36,781 nucleotides of DNA from NCBI GenBank assembly GCA_964535315.1, contig CAZHTS010000049.1, positions 1 through 36,781 on the forward strand, given 5' to 3'. Both the position numbers and the translations under genes were made by a program. Below are positions 9,101-16,216 of this stretch, piece by piece. The notes beneath the pieces are model-generated. The model had not been told where the DNA came from and made no database searches. It saw only the letters and a list, made by a program, of their open reading frames with translations. The DNA comes from CAZHTS01 sp964535315. Its GTDB lineage: Bacteria; Chloroflexota; Anaerolineae; Anaerolineales; Anaerolineaceae. Position 1 is the stretch's first letter, and each line of letters starts with the position of its first letter.

Positions 9101-12100
9101 ACGTAACCGCGTTCGTCCTGCTGCTGGACGCTGTACCAGCGCCGCAGGATGATCTCGGCGTCGATCTTGCTGTCCGGCGCCGGCTTACCACCCCAATCCA
9201 CCGCCACGACTTCGATTGCCGCTTCTTCGTCCACCTTGTTGACGTAACGCAGCGGGCGCACGCCCACGTACACCTTGCCCGGATGCGCCGTCACCGCAGC
9301 CTGGTTGCTCACCAGGTTGCCGCCCGCATCGCCGACCGTCACCTCCAACACAAAGCGCTGCCCCACCCCGGCCTGGCTGTATTCAGCCGGGAGGGTCAGG
9401 TGATACTTCCCGTTCTCATCCAAATAGAATTTTCCTGAGGCAATCTGTCCGGAACGTTTGAGCGGGCGGTAATCGCTGAAACTAAAGAAACTAAAATCCG
9501 CCAGATCCTGGCCCGGCACAAACTCAGAACGCGCCACGCTCAACGTCCAGTTGGCCTCGGCGCCCGACACCGCCCCGCCCGACAGATATTCGGCCGAAAT
9601 GTCGGCGGCAAAGGTCTGCCCGGCCAGGATATCGCTGGCCTCTGTCTTCACCTCCACGGCAAACTGCAGCGGGCGATACTCGGCCACCGTAAACGAAGTG
9701 CCGGCAACGCCGGTTTTTTCCTCTCCCGTGAAGATCGTGACACGATAGTCCCCCAGTTCAGCCTGGGCGTCCAGCGTGAATTTGCCTTCGAACGAACCAT
9801 AAGGCGAAAGCGACAGCGTCTGACGGTAGACCTCCCCCTTGTAACTCTCGATCGCCACCTCCACTTTGCTCTCTTCCGGCAGGCTGTAGCTCAGGTCGGT
9901 ATCCTTGCGCAGGATGCCCTTGAAGTACACCGGCTGCCCCGGGCGATAGATCGGCCGTTCGGTATACAGGTAGCCCACCATTTCCTCCGGTGGGTGCATG
10001 TTACGCGGCACGTCCCACAGGCTGAAACCGTAGGCGCTCTGCCAGTTGCTCGAAGCAATCGCAAAAACCTTGCCATCCTGACTCAAGGCAAAGCGCTCCT
10101 CGCTGCTTTTCTCCATGCCCGGCAGCTTCATATGCAAGACACCCTGCGCATCGGTTTTATCCGTGACCAGTTGTTTCCCCTCACGATCGTAAACGTTGAG
10201 CGGTACACCGGCCAGCGGCGCGCCGCTTTGCAAGTCGGTCAGCCACAACAGCCCGTCCCCGGCGCCCATCTTGAACGTCAGGTTGGCGTTGGCCACAAAC
10301 AACACCCGGGCGGCATCCATCAGGTCCTTGTCTTTCAAAGACGGTGAGGTAAGCCGAAGATAATAAATGCCCGGCGCCAACGGCTTGCCCTGCGCATCAA
10401 AAGAATAACTGCGCATCACTTCCTGGTCAGGTTTCCCCTCGCTCTTTTGCTCCAGGCTCCACACCGGCGTATCCGCCTCGGGTTGATACGTCTGCTTATC
10501 GTCATACTCCAGCTTGCTCCACTGGATGAATTCGTCGACGCCCATCGGGTAGAGGACGAATTTGACCTGCTCGACGTTCATGTACGCCGCAAAGAACTCG
10601 GGCTTGCTCTGCGGCGAATACAGTTGCAGGTAGGAGCCATACAGATGAGCGTAGGGACGCGAGGCGCCGTTGTAAAAACGCACCAGCCGTTCGTCCTTAA
10701 TGGTATTGCCGTACACGTCCGCCATGCCCGCTTTCAACCGCACTTCATATTTCGTAGAAGGCTTCAACCCATAACAGCGTAATGTACTCTCGTATTCGTA
10801 GTAGTAGCAATTCTTTTTAACATCGATCTGCGGGGCAATCACCAGGCGCGACAGCAGCGTCCTGGCGTTCATCGGCGAGGCAAAACGAATCTCCAACTGC
10901 GATTGGTACTGATCCAGTGGTTTTTCCCACCCCTGATCATCCGGTCGAGTCGAAAGCACCTTCGGGTAAGGCACGGTGGTAAACTGGTGGGTCAGGCCCT
11001 TCGCCAACACGCCGCCGTCCTGGGCCTGCACCGTTGCCTCGAGTTTGAGGGTATAGGTAGTCTGCGGCTTGAGATTGGCCAGCGGCTTGAACGCCACTCG
11101 AAAGCTGTTAGCTTCCCAGCGCAGGCTGACCGGCACCACATTTCCATCCGGGGCGGTGATCTTCAACGCCTGGGCAAGCGTGGCCCGCTTCACTGCATGG
11201 GTAAACTCCAGGCGGAAGACCTGGTCCAGGCGAACGTTCTTCTTAATGCTACGTCCATCCTCAGAAGCCAGATACGCCTGCGGGGCAGCCGTGCCAAATT
11301 TCCAGGCGGCGTCTTCGGCCAACCCGGCCGCCGGGTCGCCGCTGGCATCCGCCAGCCCGGCCGGAACGCGCACCTCGTACGTGGTCGCGCTGTTCAGCAA
11401 TGCCTCGGGCTGGAAGGCATAGACCGAGGTGCTGACCCACTCGCCCTTGCCCTTAACCGGCGGATCGATCACCAGCGGGTTGGGCAGGCCGGCGGGGTCC
11501 TGATCGACGGCCAGCGCCACCACCGGGCGGTTAAAAATCACCGTGATCGGCGTATCGGCGGCAACCGCCTGCGCATCGCGGCCGGGAAACACCTGGCTGA
11601 CCTGCAAACGGCTGGCGGTGGTGAAGCTCAATTGCAGCGGGCCCGCCAGCGCCACACCCTCGCCATCCTGCGCCTCGGCGCCGATCTGCACCCGGTACAG
11701 GCCGCCGCCGGCCAGCGGGGCATCCGGTTGGAAACGCAGCGTCTCTTTGGCCGGCCAGGAGAACTTGCCTTCCACCGTCGCCCCATCGGCCGCGATCAGT
11801 TGAAAGGCCTGCTCCACGCTGTTTGCGTCCATCGCCCGGTCGAAGGTGATCTCCACCGCCCCGTCCAACGCCAGTTCCTGGCTCTCCCCCGGCCGCCAGG
11901 TCACCACGCTGGGCGGCAGCGGCCCCTCGGCCTGCGGCAAGGGCGCAGTCGTGGCCGTCGCCGCCGGGGTAATGGCCGCCAGCGCCTGCTGCGCTTGAGT
12001 GGGCGTCGCCGCCCCGCCGGTCGGGGTTGCCCCGCCAGTTGGGGCCGGCCCGCCGCAGCTCGAAAACAGGATACTAAACAATACCACCAGGCTCAACCAG

Positions 12101-12126
12101 CCTGTCTTATTACTTTGCCAATGCAT
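6103..12126 (-). CDS. Bacterial alpha-2-macroglobulin-like lipoprotein
   Basis: This 2007-residue surface or periplasmic lipoprotein is a broad-range protease trap. The start at 12126 (MHWQSNKTGW) is set by GGAGG five bases upstream; the open frame runs on to 12231 without a signal-peptide-like start. A hydrophobic stretch ends in LFSSC, a lipobox-like site near residue 24, followed by a low-complexity Pro/Thr/Gly linker. Bacterial Ig-like (Big_5-type) domains come next, then the macroglobulin domains. A Gly-rich stretch (about 1280-1290) precedes the RQDFPDTAFW block that opens the A2M core. The thioester motif CMEQ is at Cys1522-Gln1525 (about 7552-7563), so the covalent trap should work. 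It is longer than E. coli YfhM (about 1650 residues). It converges on pbpC, its usual neighbour, which would repair peptidoglycan after envelope damage. Confidence 0.93.
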   Translation of the reverse strand: MHWQSNKTGWLSLVVLFSILFSSCGGPAPTGGATPTGGAATPTQAQQALAAITPAATATTAPLPQAEGPLPPSVVTWRPGESQELALDGAVEITFDRAMDANSVEQAFQLIAADGATVEGKFSWPAKETLRFQPDAPLAGGGLYRVQIGAEAQDGEGVALAGPLQLSFTTASRLQVSQVFPGRDAQAVAADTPITVIFNRPVVALAVDQDPAGLPNPLVIDPPVKGKGEWVSTSVYAFQPEALLNSATTYEVRVPAGLADASGDPAAGLAEDAAWKFGTAAPQAYLASEDGRSIKKNVRLDQVFRLEFTHAVKRATLAQALKITAPDGNVVPVSLRWEANSFRVAFKPLANLKPQTTYTLKLEATVQAQDGGVLAKGLTHQFTTVPYPKVLSTRPDDQGWEKPLDQYQSQLEIRFASPMNARTLLSRLVIAPQIDVKKNCYYYEYESTLRCYGLKPSTKYEVRLKAGMADVYGNTIKDERLVRFYNGASRPYAHLYGSYLQLYSPQSKPEFFAAYMNVEQVKFVLYPMGVDEFIQWSKLEYDDKQTYQPEADTPVWSLEQKSEGKPDQEVMRSYSFDAQGKPLAPGIYYLRLTSPSLKDKDLMDAARVLFVANANLTFKMGAGDGLLWLTDLQSGAPLAGVPLNVYDREGKQLVTDKTDAQGVLHMKLPGMEKSSEERFALSQDGKVFAIASSNWQSAYGFSLWDVPRNMHPPEEMVGYLYTERPIYRPGQPVYFKGILRKDTDLSYSLPEESKVEVAIESYKGEVYRQTLSLSPYGSFEGKFTLDAQAELGDYRVTIFTGEEKTGVAGTSFTVAEYRPLQFAVEVKTEASDILAGQTFAADISAEYLSGGAVSGAEANWTLSVARSEFVPGQDLADFSFFSFSDYRPLKRSGQIASGKFYLDENGKYHLTLPAEYSQAGVGQRFVLEVTVGDAGGNLVSNQAAVTAHPGKVYVGVRPLRYVNKVDEEAAIEVVAVDWGGKPAPDSKIDAEIILRRWYSVQQQDERGYVRWISNVKEVPVQRFTAVAVDEKGRATLRFTPKEGGSYVARVRTRDAEGRPAEAGAYLWVSDRKYVSWQQESSKTIELVSDRKSYRPGDTAEILIPTPFQGEAYALVTVERSSIRKWEVVKLTSNSTVYRLPVTEDMAPGVHVSVLVMKGVDADNPRSTFVMGSLPLKVDVARKQVTVKLTPDRTQAGPREQVTYKVQTLDADGKPVDAEVSLSLSDLGTLMLKERVSPPMLDYFYSERQLEISTAVPLALLVDLYNEELQKQAEESARSGSGGGGKGGGAEGVFEVRQDFPDTAFWSAQVRTGERGETSVTVTLPDNLTTWRMEARAVTSDTRVGEATVDLTSTKPLLVRPQTPRFFIAGDRVVLGAILQNNTHQLLQVEATLEAKGVTLSGKPLQKVDLPAKEQRYISWEVTVPADAERVDLVFRAQGGEYSDASRPTLAKLEGQGLPVYRYVVPETASTSGMLNAAGARSEAVLLPNRPGQQGELTVKVSSSLVGGLSDGLNYLEHYPYECMEQTVSRFLPNVVTSRALQEAGVENAELKQKLDAQIEVALQRIASQQNDDGGWGWWPYQDSRPLTSAYVLLGLHEALAADYSVDTDVRERGIEYLKSNLIPPSQESARYELNQQAFLLYVLSLNGEEPVDEAVALYDLRQNMDLYARAYLAQVLAAADKDDPRLQMLVSDFVGAGILTASGMHWEEQSDDYWNWNTNLRTTAIILNAMVDIDPENALNANAVRWLMSNRSAGGHWGSTQQTAWTLMALVNWMTVSGDLKPQYSFALDVNDVRKLDGQADPQKPEQVSELRMAVSELLTGKPNKLSIGRGEGDGSLYYTASLEVTLPVAEVKALNKGIILSRAYYPPKDLLRPVRKAQLGDLLVAQLTVVAPTDLYYVLIDDPLPAGLEVVDQTLRSSPKGQIPDRLRYDDFFHYGWGWWYFDHAELRDERVVLSASWLPAGTYIYTYLVRAGTPGTFQVIPPSGQEFYFPEVYGRGDGSTFEVKP

Positions 12127-12331
12127 TTTCGCCTCCATGTGTAGAAACGTTTCCCCCCTGCCGTGACCAATGTAAGTTGTCGCCCGGCCTCGCCAGGAGC
12201 ATGTCATTAGTATACCAGAAAGGTCAATCATAATACTTAACGGGCCAATGTCCGAAAAGGTGTCCCCAAAATCGGCCTGTCTGATACACTCCCGTGCGCC
12301 ACAGGCTTAACGCCAGGGCGCAGAATTGTAG

Positions 12332-12358
12332 CGGCGGGTCTGAGACCCGCCGTTTTTT
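12332..12358 (+). terminator. Terminator-like hairpin with no gene ahead of it
   Basis: CGGCGGGTCT at 12332-12341 and its exact inverse at 12343-12352 form a G/C-rich stem directly followed by six T (12353-12358). This is the canonical form of a plus-strand intrinsic terminator, yet the gene to its left runs the other way. It may end a short leader or small RNA, or it may be a dispersed palindromic repeat. Confidence 0.6.
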
Positions 12359-12437
12359 GACCGGCCCCGTCACTCACCCAGGCGCCCCCCTGTGACCGGC
12401 AAAATAATCGAAGTTCATAGGGTCAAGGCTGGCGCGG

Positions 12438-12443
12438 TATAAT
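12438..12443 (+). promoter_or_regulatory. Putative -10 box for a near-leaderless DUF2254 transcript
   Basis: A perfect TATAAT ends 11 bases before the ATG at 12455, so transcription would begin about five bases before the start codon. No Shine-Dalgarno sequence lies ahead of that ATG. No good -35 hexamer is seen at 16-18 bases. Confidence 0.5.
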
Positions 12444-12454
12444 GGAATACAATC

Positions 12455-13810
12455 ATGCGCAAACCCCGCCTGGCTTCTTTACCCATTCGCCCCCGTTCGC
12501 GGCTGCGCGCTCTGGTGCGCATCTGGATCGTCCCGGTCGGTTATATCTGCGCCGCCTTGCTGTTGGGCAACCTCATCCCGCGCCTGGATCGTCTGGTACA
12601 ACCCGGTCTGGTGCCAATCAGCCCCGGCGCCGCCGCCGGCCTGCTCGCCACCATCTCTTCGGGCATGATCGGCTTTACCGGTTTCGTCTTCTCGATGGTC
12701 TTTGTCCTGGTACAGTTCGGCAGCAGCAGCTATACCCCGCGCCTGGCGGGTTACCTGCTGCAAGACCCGGTGGTGCGCCATGCCCTGGGCGTCTTCACCG
12801 GCAATTTCCTCTTCACCCTGACGGCCTCGCTGTATATCGGCGCCCTGCCCGAAGGACAGACCCCCGACCTGACCGTGGCGACCGCCCTGGCGCTGGTGCT
12901 GGCCAGCACGATCCTGTTCCTGGCGCTGATCGAGCGCGTCACTTCGCTGCGCGTCACCAGCGTGCTGCACATGGTCGGCTCACGCGGCCGGCAGGTGATC
13001 GACAGCATGTATACGCACCGCTTCCGCCGCGACGAACAGGAAGACGAGGCCGACCACCAATCGATGCTGGCCCAGATTCCCCTGCCCCTGCCGCCCATCA
13101 CGCAGACGCTGCATCACCACGGCGCCCCCGGCGTCGTCATAGAATACCACACCGCTCGCCTGGTCGAACTGGCGCGGCGGGCCAACGGGCTGATCGAGAT
13201 CCGTTACCCGCCGGGAGACACCATCCCGGATGGCGCCGTGATCCTCAATGTGCGCCGCGCCAGCCGGCGCATCCCCGCCACTCTGCTCTACCGGGCAATC
13301 GAAATCGGCCACGAACGCACCATCGAGCAGGATCCCAAATATGCTTTTCGCCTGATCGTCGACATTGCCATCCGCGCCCTCTCGCCGGCGGTCAACGACC
13401 CGACCACCGCCGTGCAAGCCATCGACCAGCTCGACGACCTGCTGCACCGCATTGGCACCCATTACCTCGACGTCGGTCTGGAACGCGATCCTCAGGGTAC
13501 ACTGCGCCTGATCTACCCCACGCCCGATTGGGAAGACTTCCTGGCGCTGGCCATCGACGAAATCCGTCATTACGGCGCCGGCTCCATCCAGGTCATGCGC
13601 CGCCTGCAGGCCTTGTTGCAAGACCTGCTGGACGTTCTGCCGGCCGAACGCGCCCGCCCGGTGCAAGGCTACCTGGAACGGGTGCGCGCCTCCATCCAGC
13701 GCAACTTTCCCGACGAGCAGGACCGCCTGGCGGCCCAATCCGCCGACCGGCAAGGATTGGGACTCACCCGCCCGGTAGAAGGCATCGACGACGCCCAGGA
13801 CAACCGCTAA
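12455..13810 (+). CDS. DUF2254 family membrane protein
   Basis: This 451-residue predicted integral membrane protein has an N-terminal module with about four hydrophobic helices (roughly residues 22-42, 58-85, 105-128 and 140-162). A soluble C-terminal part carries the DUF2254 hallmark ALSPAVNDPTTAVQAIDQL near 308-326. The biochemical function of the family is not established as far as I know. The start follows MRKPRLASLPIRP, a basic N-terminus just ahead of the first helix, and the mRNA looks nearly leaderless. It ends 14 bases from the convergent Rieske gene; a small CCGCT/AGCGG hairpin spans the stop codon. Confidence 0.85.
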   Translation: MRKPRLASLPIRPRSRLRALVRIWIVPVGYICAALLLGNLIPRLDRLVQPGLVPISPGAAAGLLATISSGMIGFTGFVFSMVFVLVQFGSSSYTPRLAGYLLQDPVVRHALGVFTGNFLFTLTASLYIGALPEGQTPDLTVATALALVLASTILFLALIERVTSLRVTSVLHMVGSRGRQVIDSMYTHRFRRDEQEDEADHQSMLAQIPLPLPPITQTLHHHGAPGVVIEYHTARLVELARRANGLIEIRYPPGDTIPDGAVILNVRRASRRIPATLLYRAIEIGHERTIEQDPKYAFRLIVDIAIRALSPAVNDPTTAVQAIDQLDDLLHRIGTHYLDVGLERDPQGTLRLIYPTPDWEDFLALAIDEIRHYGAGSIQVMRRLQALLQDLLDVLPAERARPVQGYLERVRASIQRNFPDEQDRLAAQSADRQGLGLTRPVEGIDDAQDNR

Positions 13811-13824
13811 AAAGCGGGCCCCAT

Positions 13825-14154
13825 TTAGCGTTTACTGACGCCAATCTCCAGTTGACCGTCCACCACCCGCACCGGGTACACCGGCGCCGGCGCCACCGCC
13901 GGCAGGCGCACTGCCCGCCCGTCGCGCACGTCGAAGCGCGCTCCGTGGCGCGGGCAGGCCACCTGGTAACCGTCCAGTTCGCCGTCGCCCAACGGGCCAT
14001 GATCGTGGGTGCAGACGTCGCCGATGGCGTAATACTGCCCGGCGATGTTGAACACCACCACCGGTTTCTCGTCGATCGCCAGGAACAAACGCTCGCCCGG
14101 CGGCAGTTCAGCCGCCGGCCCAATTGCATAAAACTCGTACTGCGCCGCGTCCAT
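13825..14154 (-). CDS. Rieske [2Fe-2S] ferredoxin of the suf cluster
   Basis: This 109-residue soluble Rieske protein has the two cluster-binding boxes CTHDHG (Cys48, His50) and CPRHG (Cys67, His70), with the spacing of ferredoxin subunits of ring-hydroxylating oxygenases. Rieske ferredoxins of this kind are often the last gene of suf operons, where they may supply electrons for cluster assembly; that role is inferred. The start at 14154 has GAGGA six bases upstream. An ATG at 14160 forms an ATGA overlap with the sufU stop but places the ribosome site directly against it. Either way the gene is translationally linked to sufU. Confidence 0.9.
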   Translation of the reverse strand: MDAAQYEFYAIGPAAELPPGERLFLAIDEKPVVVFNIAGQYYAIGDVCTHDHGPLGDGELDGYQVACPRHGARFDVRDGRAVRLPAVAPAPVYPVRVVDGQLEIGVSKR

Positions 14155-14156
14155 GC

Positions 14157-14561
14157 TCATTCCTCGTCGAATTGAGAGGTTTCTTCACCGGCGCCCACAC
14201 CGTAGACGCCCGCCTTGAGCACCTTGAGCGGTAACAACGCACACTTGAGCCGCACCGGCCCCATATCGATCCCCAACAGATCGAGCAAGTCCTGCTTGCC
14301 CAGCTGCTTGACCTCTTCCAGGGTCTTGCCGATGATCGACTCGAGCAGGATATCGGACGAGGCCTGCGAAATGGCGCAGCCGTGCCCGCTGAAACCCGCC
14401 TCGGCCACCCTACCTTCGGCGTCCAGGCGCAAATCGATGCGGATATGATCGCCGCACAGTGGGTTTTCATCCTCAAACGAGATATCGTGCGGGTCGAGCT
14501 GGCCGCGGTACCCGGGGTTCTTGTAATGCTCGATAATGATTTCGCGATATAAATCATCCAT
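14157..14561 (-). CDS. sufU: SufU/IscU-type iron-sulfur scaffold or sulfurtransferase
   Basis: This 134-residue protein carries the three conserved cysteines and aspartate of the U-type fold: Cys36 and Asp38 in NPLCGD, Cys62 in GHGCAISQASS and Cys107 in RLKCALLPL. In Gram-positive systems SufU is a zinc protein that accepts sulfur from SufS and passes it on to SufB. Residue 106 is Lys rather than the His of IscU, which is SufU-like. The Cys62-Cys107 spacing (45) is close to IscU and lacks the longer insert I associate with Bacillus SufU. The gene starts six bases after sufS and overlaps the start region of the Rieske gene. Confidence 0.92.
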   Translation of the reverse strand: MDDLYREIIIEHYKNPGYRGQLDPHDISFEDENPLCGDHIRIDLRLDAEGRVAEAGFSGHGCAISQASSDILLESIIGKTLEEVKQLGKQDLLDLLGIDMGPVRLKCALLPLKVLKAGVYGVGAGEETSQFDEE

Positions 14562-14567
14562 AACGGT

Positions 14568-15812
14568 TCACCCGAACATATGCCTGACTTTATGTAAAGA
14601 TTTCACCAGTTGATCCACTTCCTGGTGGGTGTTATACAGATAGAAGCTGGCGCGAGTGGTGGCCGGCAGGTGATACTTCTCGTGCAGCGGCATGGCGCAG
14701 TGGTGCCCGGCGCGCACCGCCACCCCGTCCGAATCGAGGATCTGAGCGATGTCGTGCGGGTGAATGTCGTCCATGCTGAACGAGACGACCCCGCCGCGCT
14801 GGCTGGCGACCGGGCCAATGATGTGCAGCCCGCCAATCTCGTTCAGACGCTGCATGGCATACGCCACGATCTGATGCTCGTAAGCCGCAATGGCTTCCAT
14901 GCCCACCGCCTGCAAATAATCCACCGCCGCCCCAAACCCAACCGCTTCGGCGATGGCCGGCGTGCCGGCCTCGAACTTGTGCGGCAGGTCGTTGGGGGTG
15001 AAGGAACGCAGATGCACCTTCTTGATCATGTCGCCGCCGCCCAGGAAAGGCGGCATGGCCTGCAACAGCGTATCGCGTCCGTATAACGCTCCGATGCCGG
15101 TCGGCCCGCACATCTTGTGCGCCGAAAAGGCCAGAAAATCGACGTCCAGATCCTGAACGTTGACCGGGAAATGCGGCACCGATTGGGCCCCATCCAGCAG
15201 CACCAGCGCCCCGGCCTGGTGCGCCTGGCGGATCATCTCTTTGGAGGGCGGAATGGTGCCCAACACATTCGACATCTGGGTAAACGCCACCAGGCGCGGC
15301 TCCAGCGTCAACAGGCGGGCGTATTCCTGCTGGTCGAGCAGGCCGTCTTCGCCGACCGGGATGAACTCGAGGCGCACATCGCGCTCGGCCGCCAGCATCT
15401 GCCAGGGTACCAGGTTGGAATGGTGTTCCATTTCGGTCAGGATGACCACATCGCCCGGCTTGAGATTGGCCCGTCCCCAGCTAAACGCCACCAGGTTGAT
15501 CGACTCGGTGGCATTGCGGGTAAAGATCACCTGGCGTGCGCTGCGCGCCCCGATGAAAGCCGCGATACGCTGGCGCGCCGCCTCGTATAACCCGGTGGCC
15601 TCCTCGGCCAACGTATGCACGCCGCGGTGAATGTTGGCGTTTGAGCGGCGATAATAATCATCCATGGCCGCGATCACACTGAGCGGCTTCTGGGCCGAGG
15701 CGGTCGAATCGAGATAGATAACCGGCACTCCCGGCCGCACTTCACGCTGCAAAATAGGAAAATCTGCCCGTACCCGTTGGATATCCAGAGGAAGGGGTAT
15801 AGTAGGCTGCAT
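14568..15812 (-). CDS. sufS: Cysteine desulfurase SufS
   Basis: This 414-residue PLP-dependent group II cysteine desulfurase removes sulfur from L-cysteine as a persulfide for iron-sulfur assembly. The PLP lysine is Lys233 (FSAHKMCGPTG) and the persulfide-carrying Cys372 lies in VRAGHHCAMPLH. The TRNATESINLVAFSWG block near residues 99-113 binds the cofactor phosphate. Length is typical. GAGGG lies about nine bases before the ATG at 15812. It is third from the end of the minus-strand suf cluster, 30 bases after a small unknown gene and six bases before sufU, its expected sulfur acceptor. Confidence 0.96.
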   Translation of the reverse strand: MQPTIPLPLDIQRVRADFPILQREVRPGVPVIYLDSTASAQKPLSVIAAMDDYYRRSNANIHRGVHTLAEEATGLYEAARQRIAAFIGARSARQVIFTRNATESINLVAFSWGRANLKPGDVVILTEMEHHSNLVPWQMLAAERDVRLEFIPVGEDGLLDQQEYARLLTLEPRLVAFTQMSNVLGTIPPSKEMIRQAHQAGALVLLDGAQSVPHFPVNVQDLDVDFLAFSAHKMCGPTGIGALYGRDTLLQAMPPFLGGGDMIKKVHLRSFTPNDLPHKFEAGTPAIAEAVGFGAAVDYLQAVGMEAIAAYEHQIVAYAMQRLNEIGGLHIIGPVASQRGGVVSFSMDDIHPHDIAQILDSDGVAVRAGHHCAMPLHEKYHLPATTRASFYLYNTHQEVDQLVKSLHKVRHMFG

Positions 15813-15842
15813 AAATTTGTACCCTCGAACCGGTCTGAGGCC

Positions 15843-16130
15843 TCATTCGACCCGCGGCATATCGGCCTTGCGCCGCTGCGGGGGGCGCAAATGAGGAGAG
15901 TTAATCGGATACCACAAAATGTGATCCGGCACCATCCAGCCGTCCGTCAAGAAAACGTTGGAACGAAACTGCACCGCCACCATCTTGCTATCCACCTGAA
16001 CAACGATTCCTTTCAACCAGCCGCGTATGCGCTGCCCGCCCTTCTCATGATCGCAAAACACTTCGACGATATCCCCCACGTCAAAACGGAACTCAGGGTC
16101 GGGCGCCTTCATGAAAGGAAACTGGGACAT
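15843..16130 (-). CDS. Small conserved-looking hypothetical protein inside the suf cluster
   Basis: This 95-residue cytoplasmic protein has no family I can name. The middle (FDVGDIVEVFCD, then KGIVVQVDSKMVAVQF) alternates hydrophobic and polar residues like a small SH3-type beta barrel, and the C-terminus is Pro/Arg/Lys-rich. A good ribosome site (AGGAG, spacing seven) precedes the ATG, and codon use matches its neighbours, so it is very likely translated. It is the first gene after an internal suf promoter at 16182-16209 and is followed 30 bases later by sufS. That suggests a link with sulfur mobilisation, but no function should be assigned. Confidence 0.75.
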   Translation of the reverse strand: MSQFPFMKAPDPEFRFDVGDIVEVFCDHEKGGQRIRGWLKGIVVQVDSKMVAVQFRSNVFLTDGWMVPDHILWYPINSPHLRPPQRRKADMPRVE

Positions 16131-16148
16131 ACGAACTCTCCTGCGAAA

Positions 16149-16206
16149 ACTGGGGTACTGATTTTTAAGCGCAATCTATTAATTCTATCATAATCAGTAC
16201 CCCAGT
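16149..16206. repeat. 15-bp perfect inverted repeat around the internal suf promoter
   Basis: ACTGGGGTACTGATT (16149-16163) and its exact inverse (16192-16206) flank a 28-base AT-rich core. One arm sits between the -35 and -10 boxes of the minus-strand promoter and the other about 10-25 bases downstream of the likely start site. Repressor operators or a leader hairpin would give this layout. Confidence 0.8.
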
Positions 16207-16209
16207 CAA
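16182..16209 (-). promoter_or_regulatory. Internal suf promoter upstream of the small gene and sufS
   Basis: On the minus strand TTGACT (16209-16204), a 16-base spacer and TAGAAT (16187-16182) form a good sigma70-type promoter. It lies between the sufD stop and the small gene's start. It would let hyp-sufS-sufU-Rieske be expressed separately from sufCBD. Confidence 0.65.
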
Positions 16210-16216
16210 TTTATTT

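Larger units (their letters stand above)
12127..12454. other. Intergenic region between divergent alpha-2-macroglobulin and DUF2254 genes
   Basis: These 328 bases hold a perfect palindrome GAAACGTTTC at 12144-12153 just upstream of the minus-strand start (possible operator), a plus-strand terminator-like hairpin at 12332-12358, and a TATAAT at 12438-12443. I find no convincing small ORF with a ribosome site. Confidence 0.5.

Noticed and set aside
13804..13817. CCGCT/AGCGG hairpin over the DUF2254 stop as terminator
   Set aside because: Only five base pairs and no T-run follow; too weak to call.
12442..14175. 577-codon plus-strand frame over DUF2254 and the Rieske gene
   Set aside because: It overlaps two genes with recognisable families on both strands and is Pro/Arg/His-rich shadow sequence.
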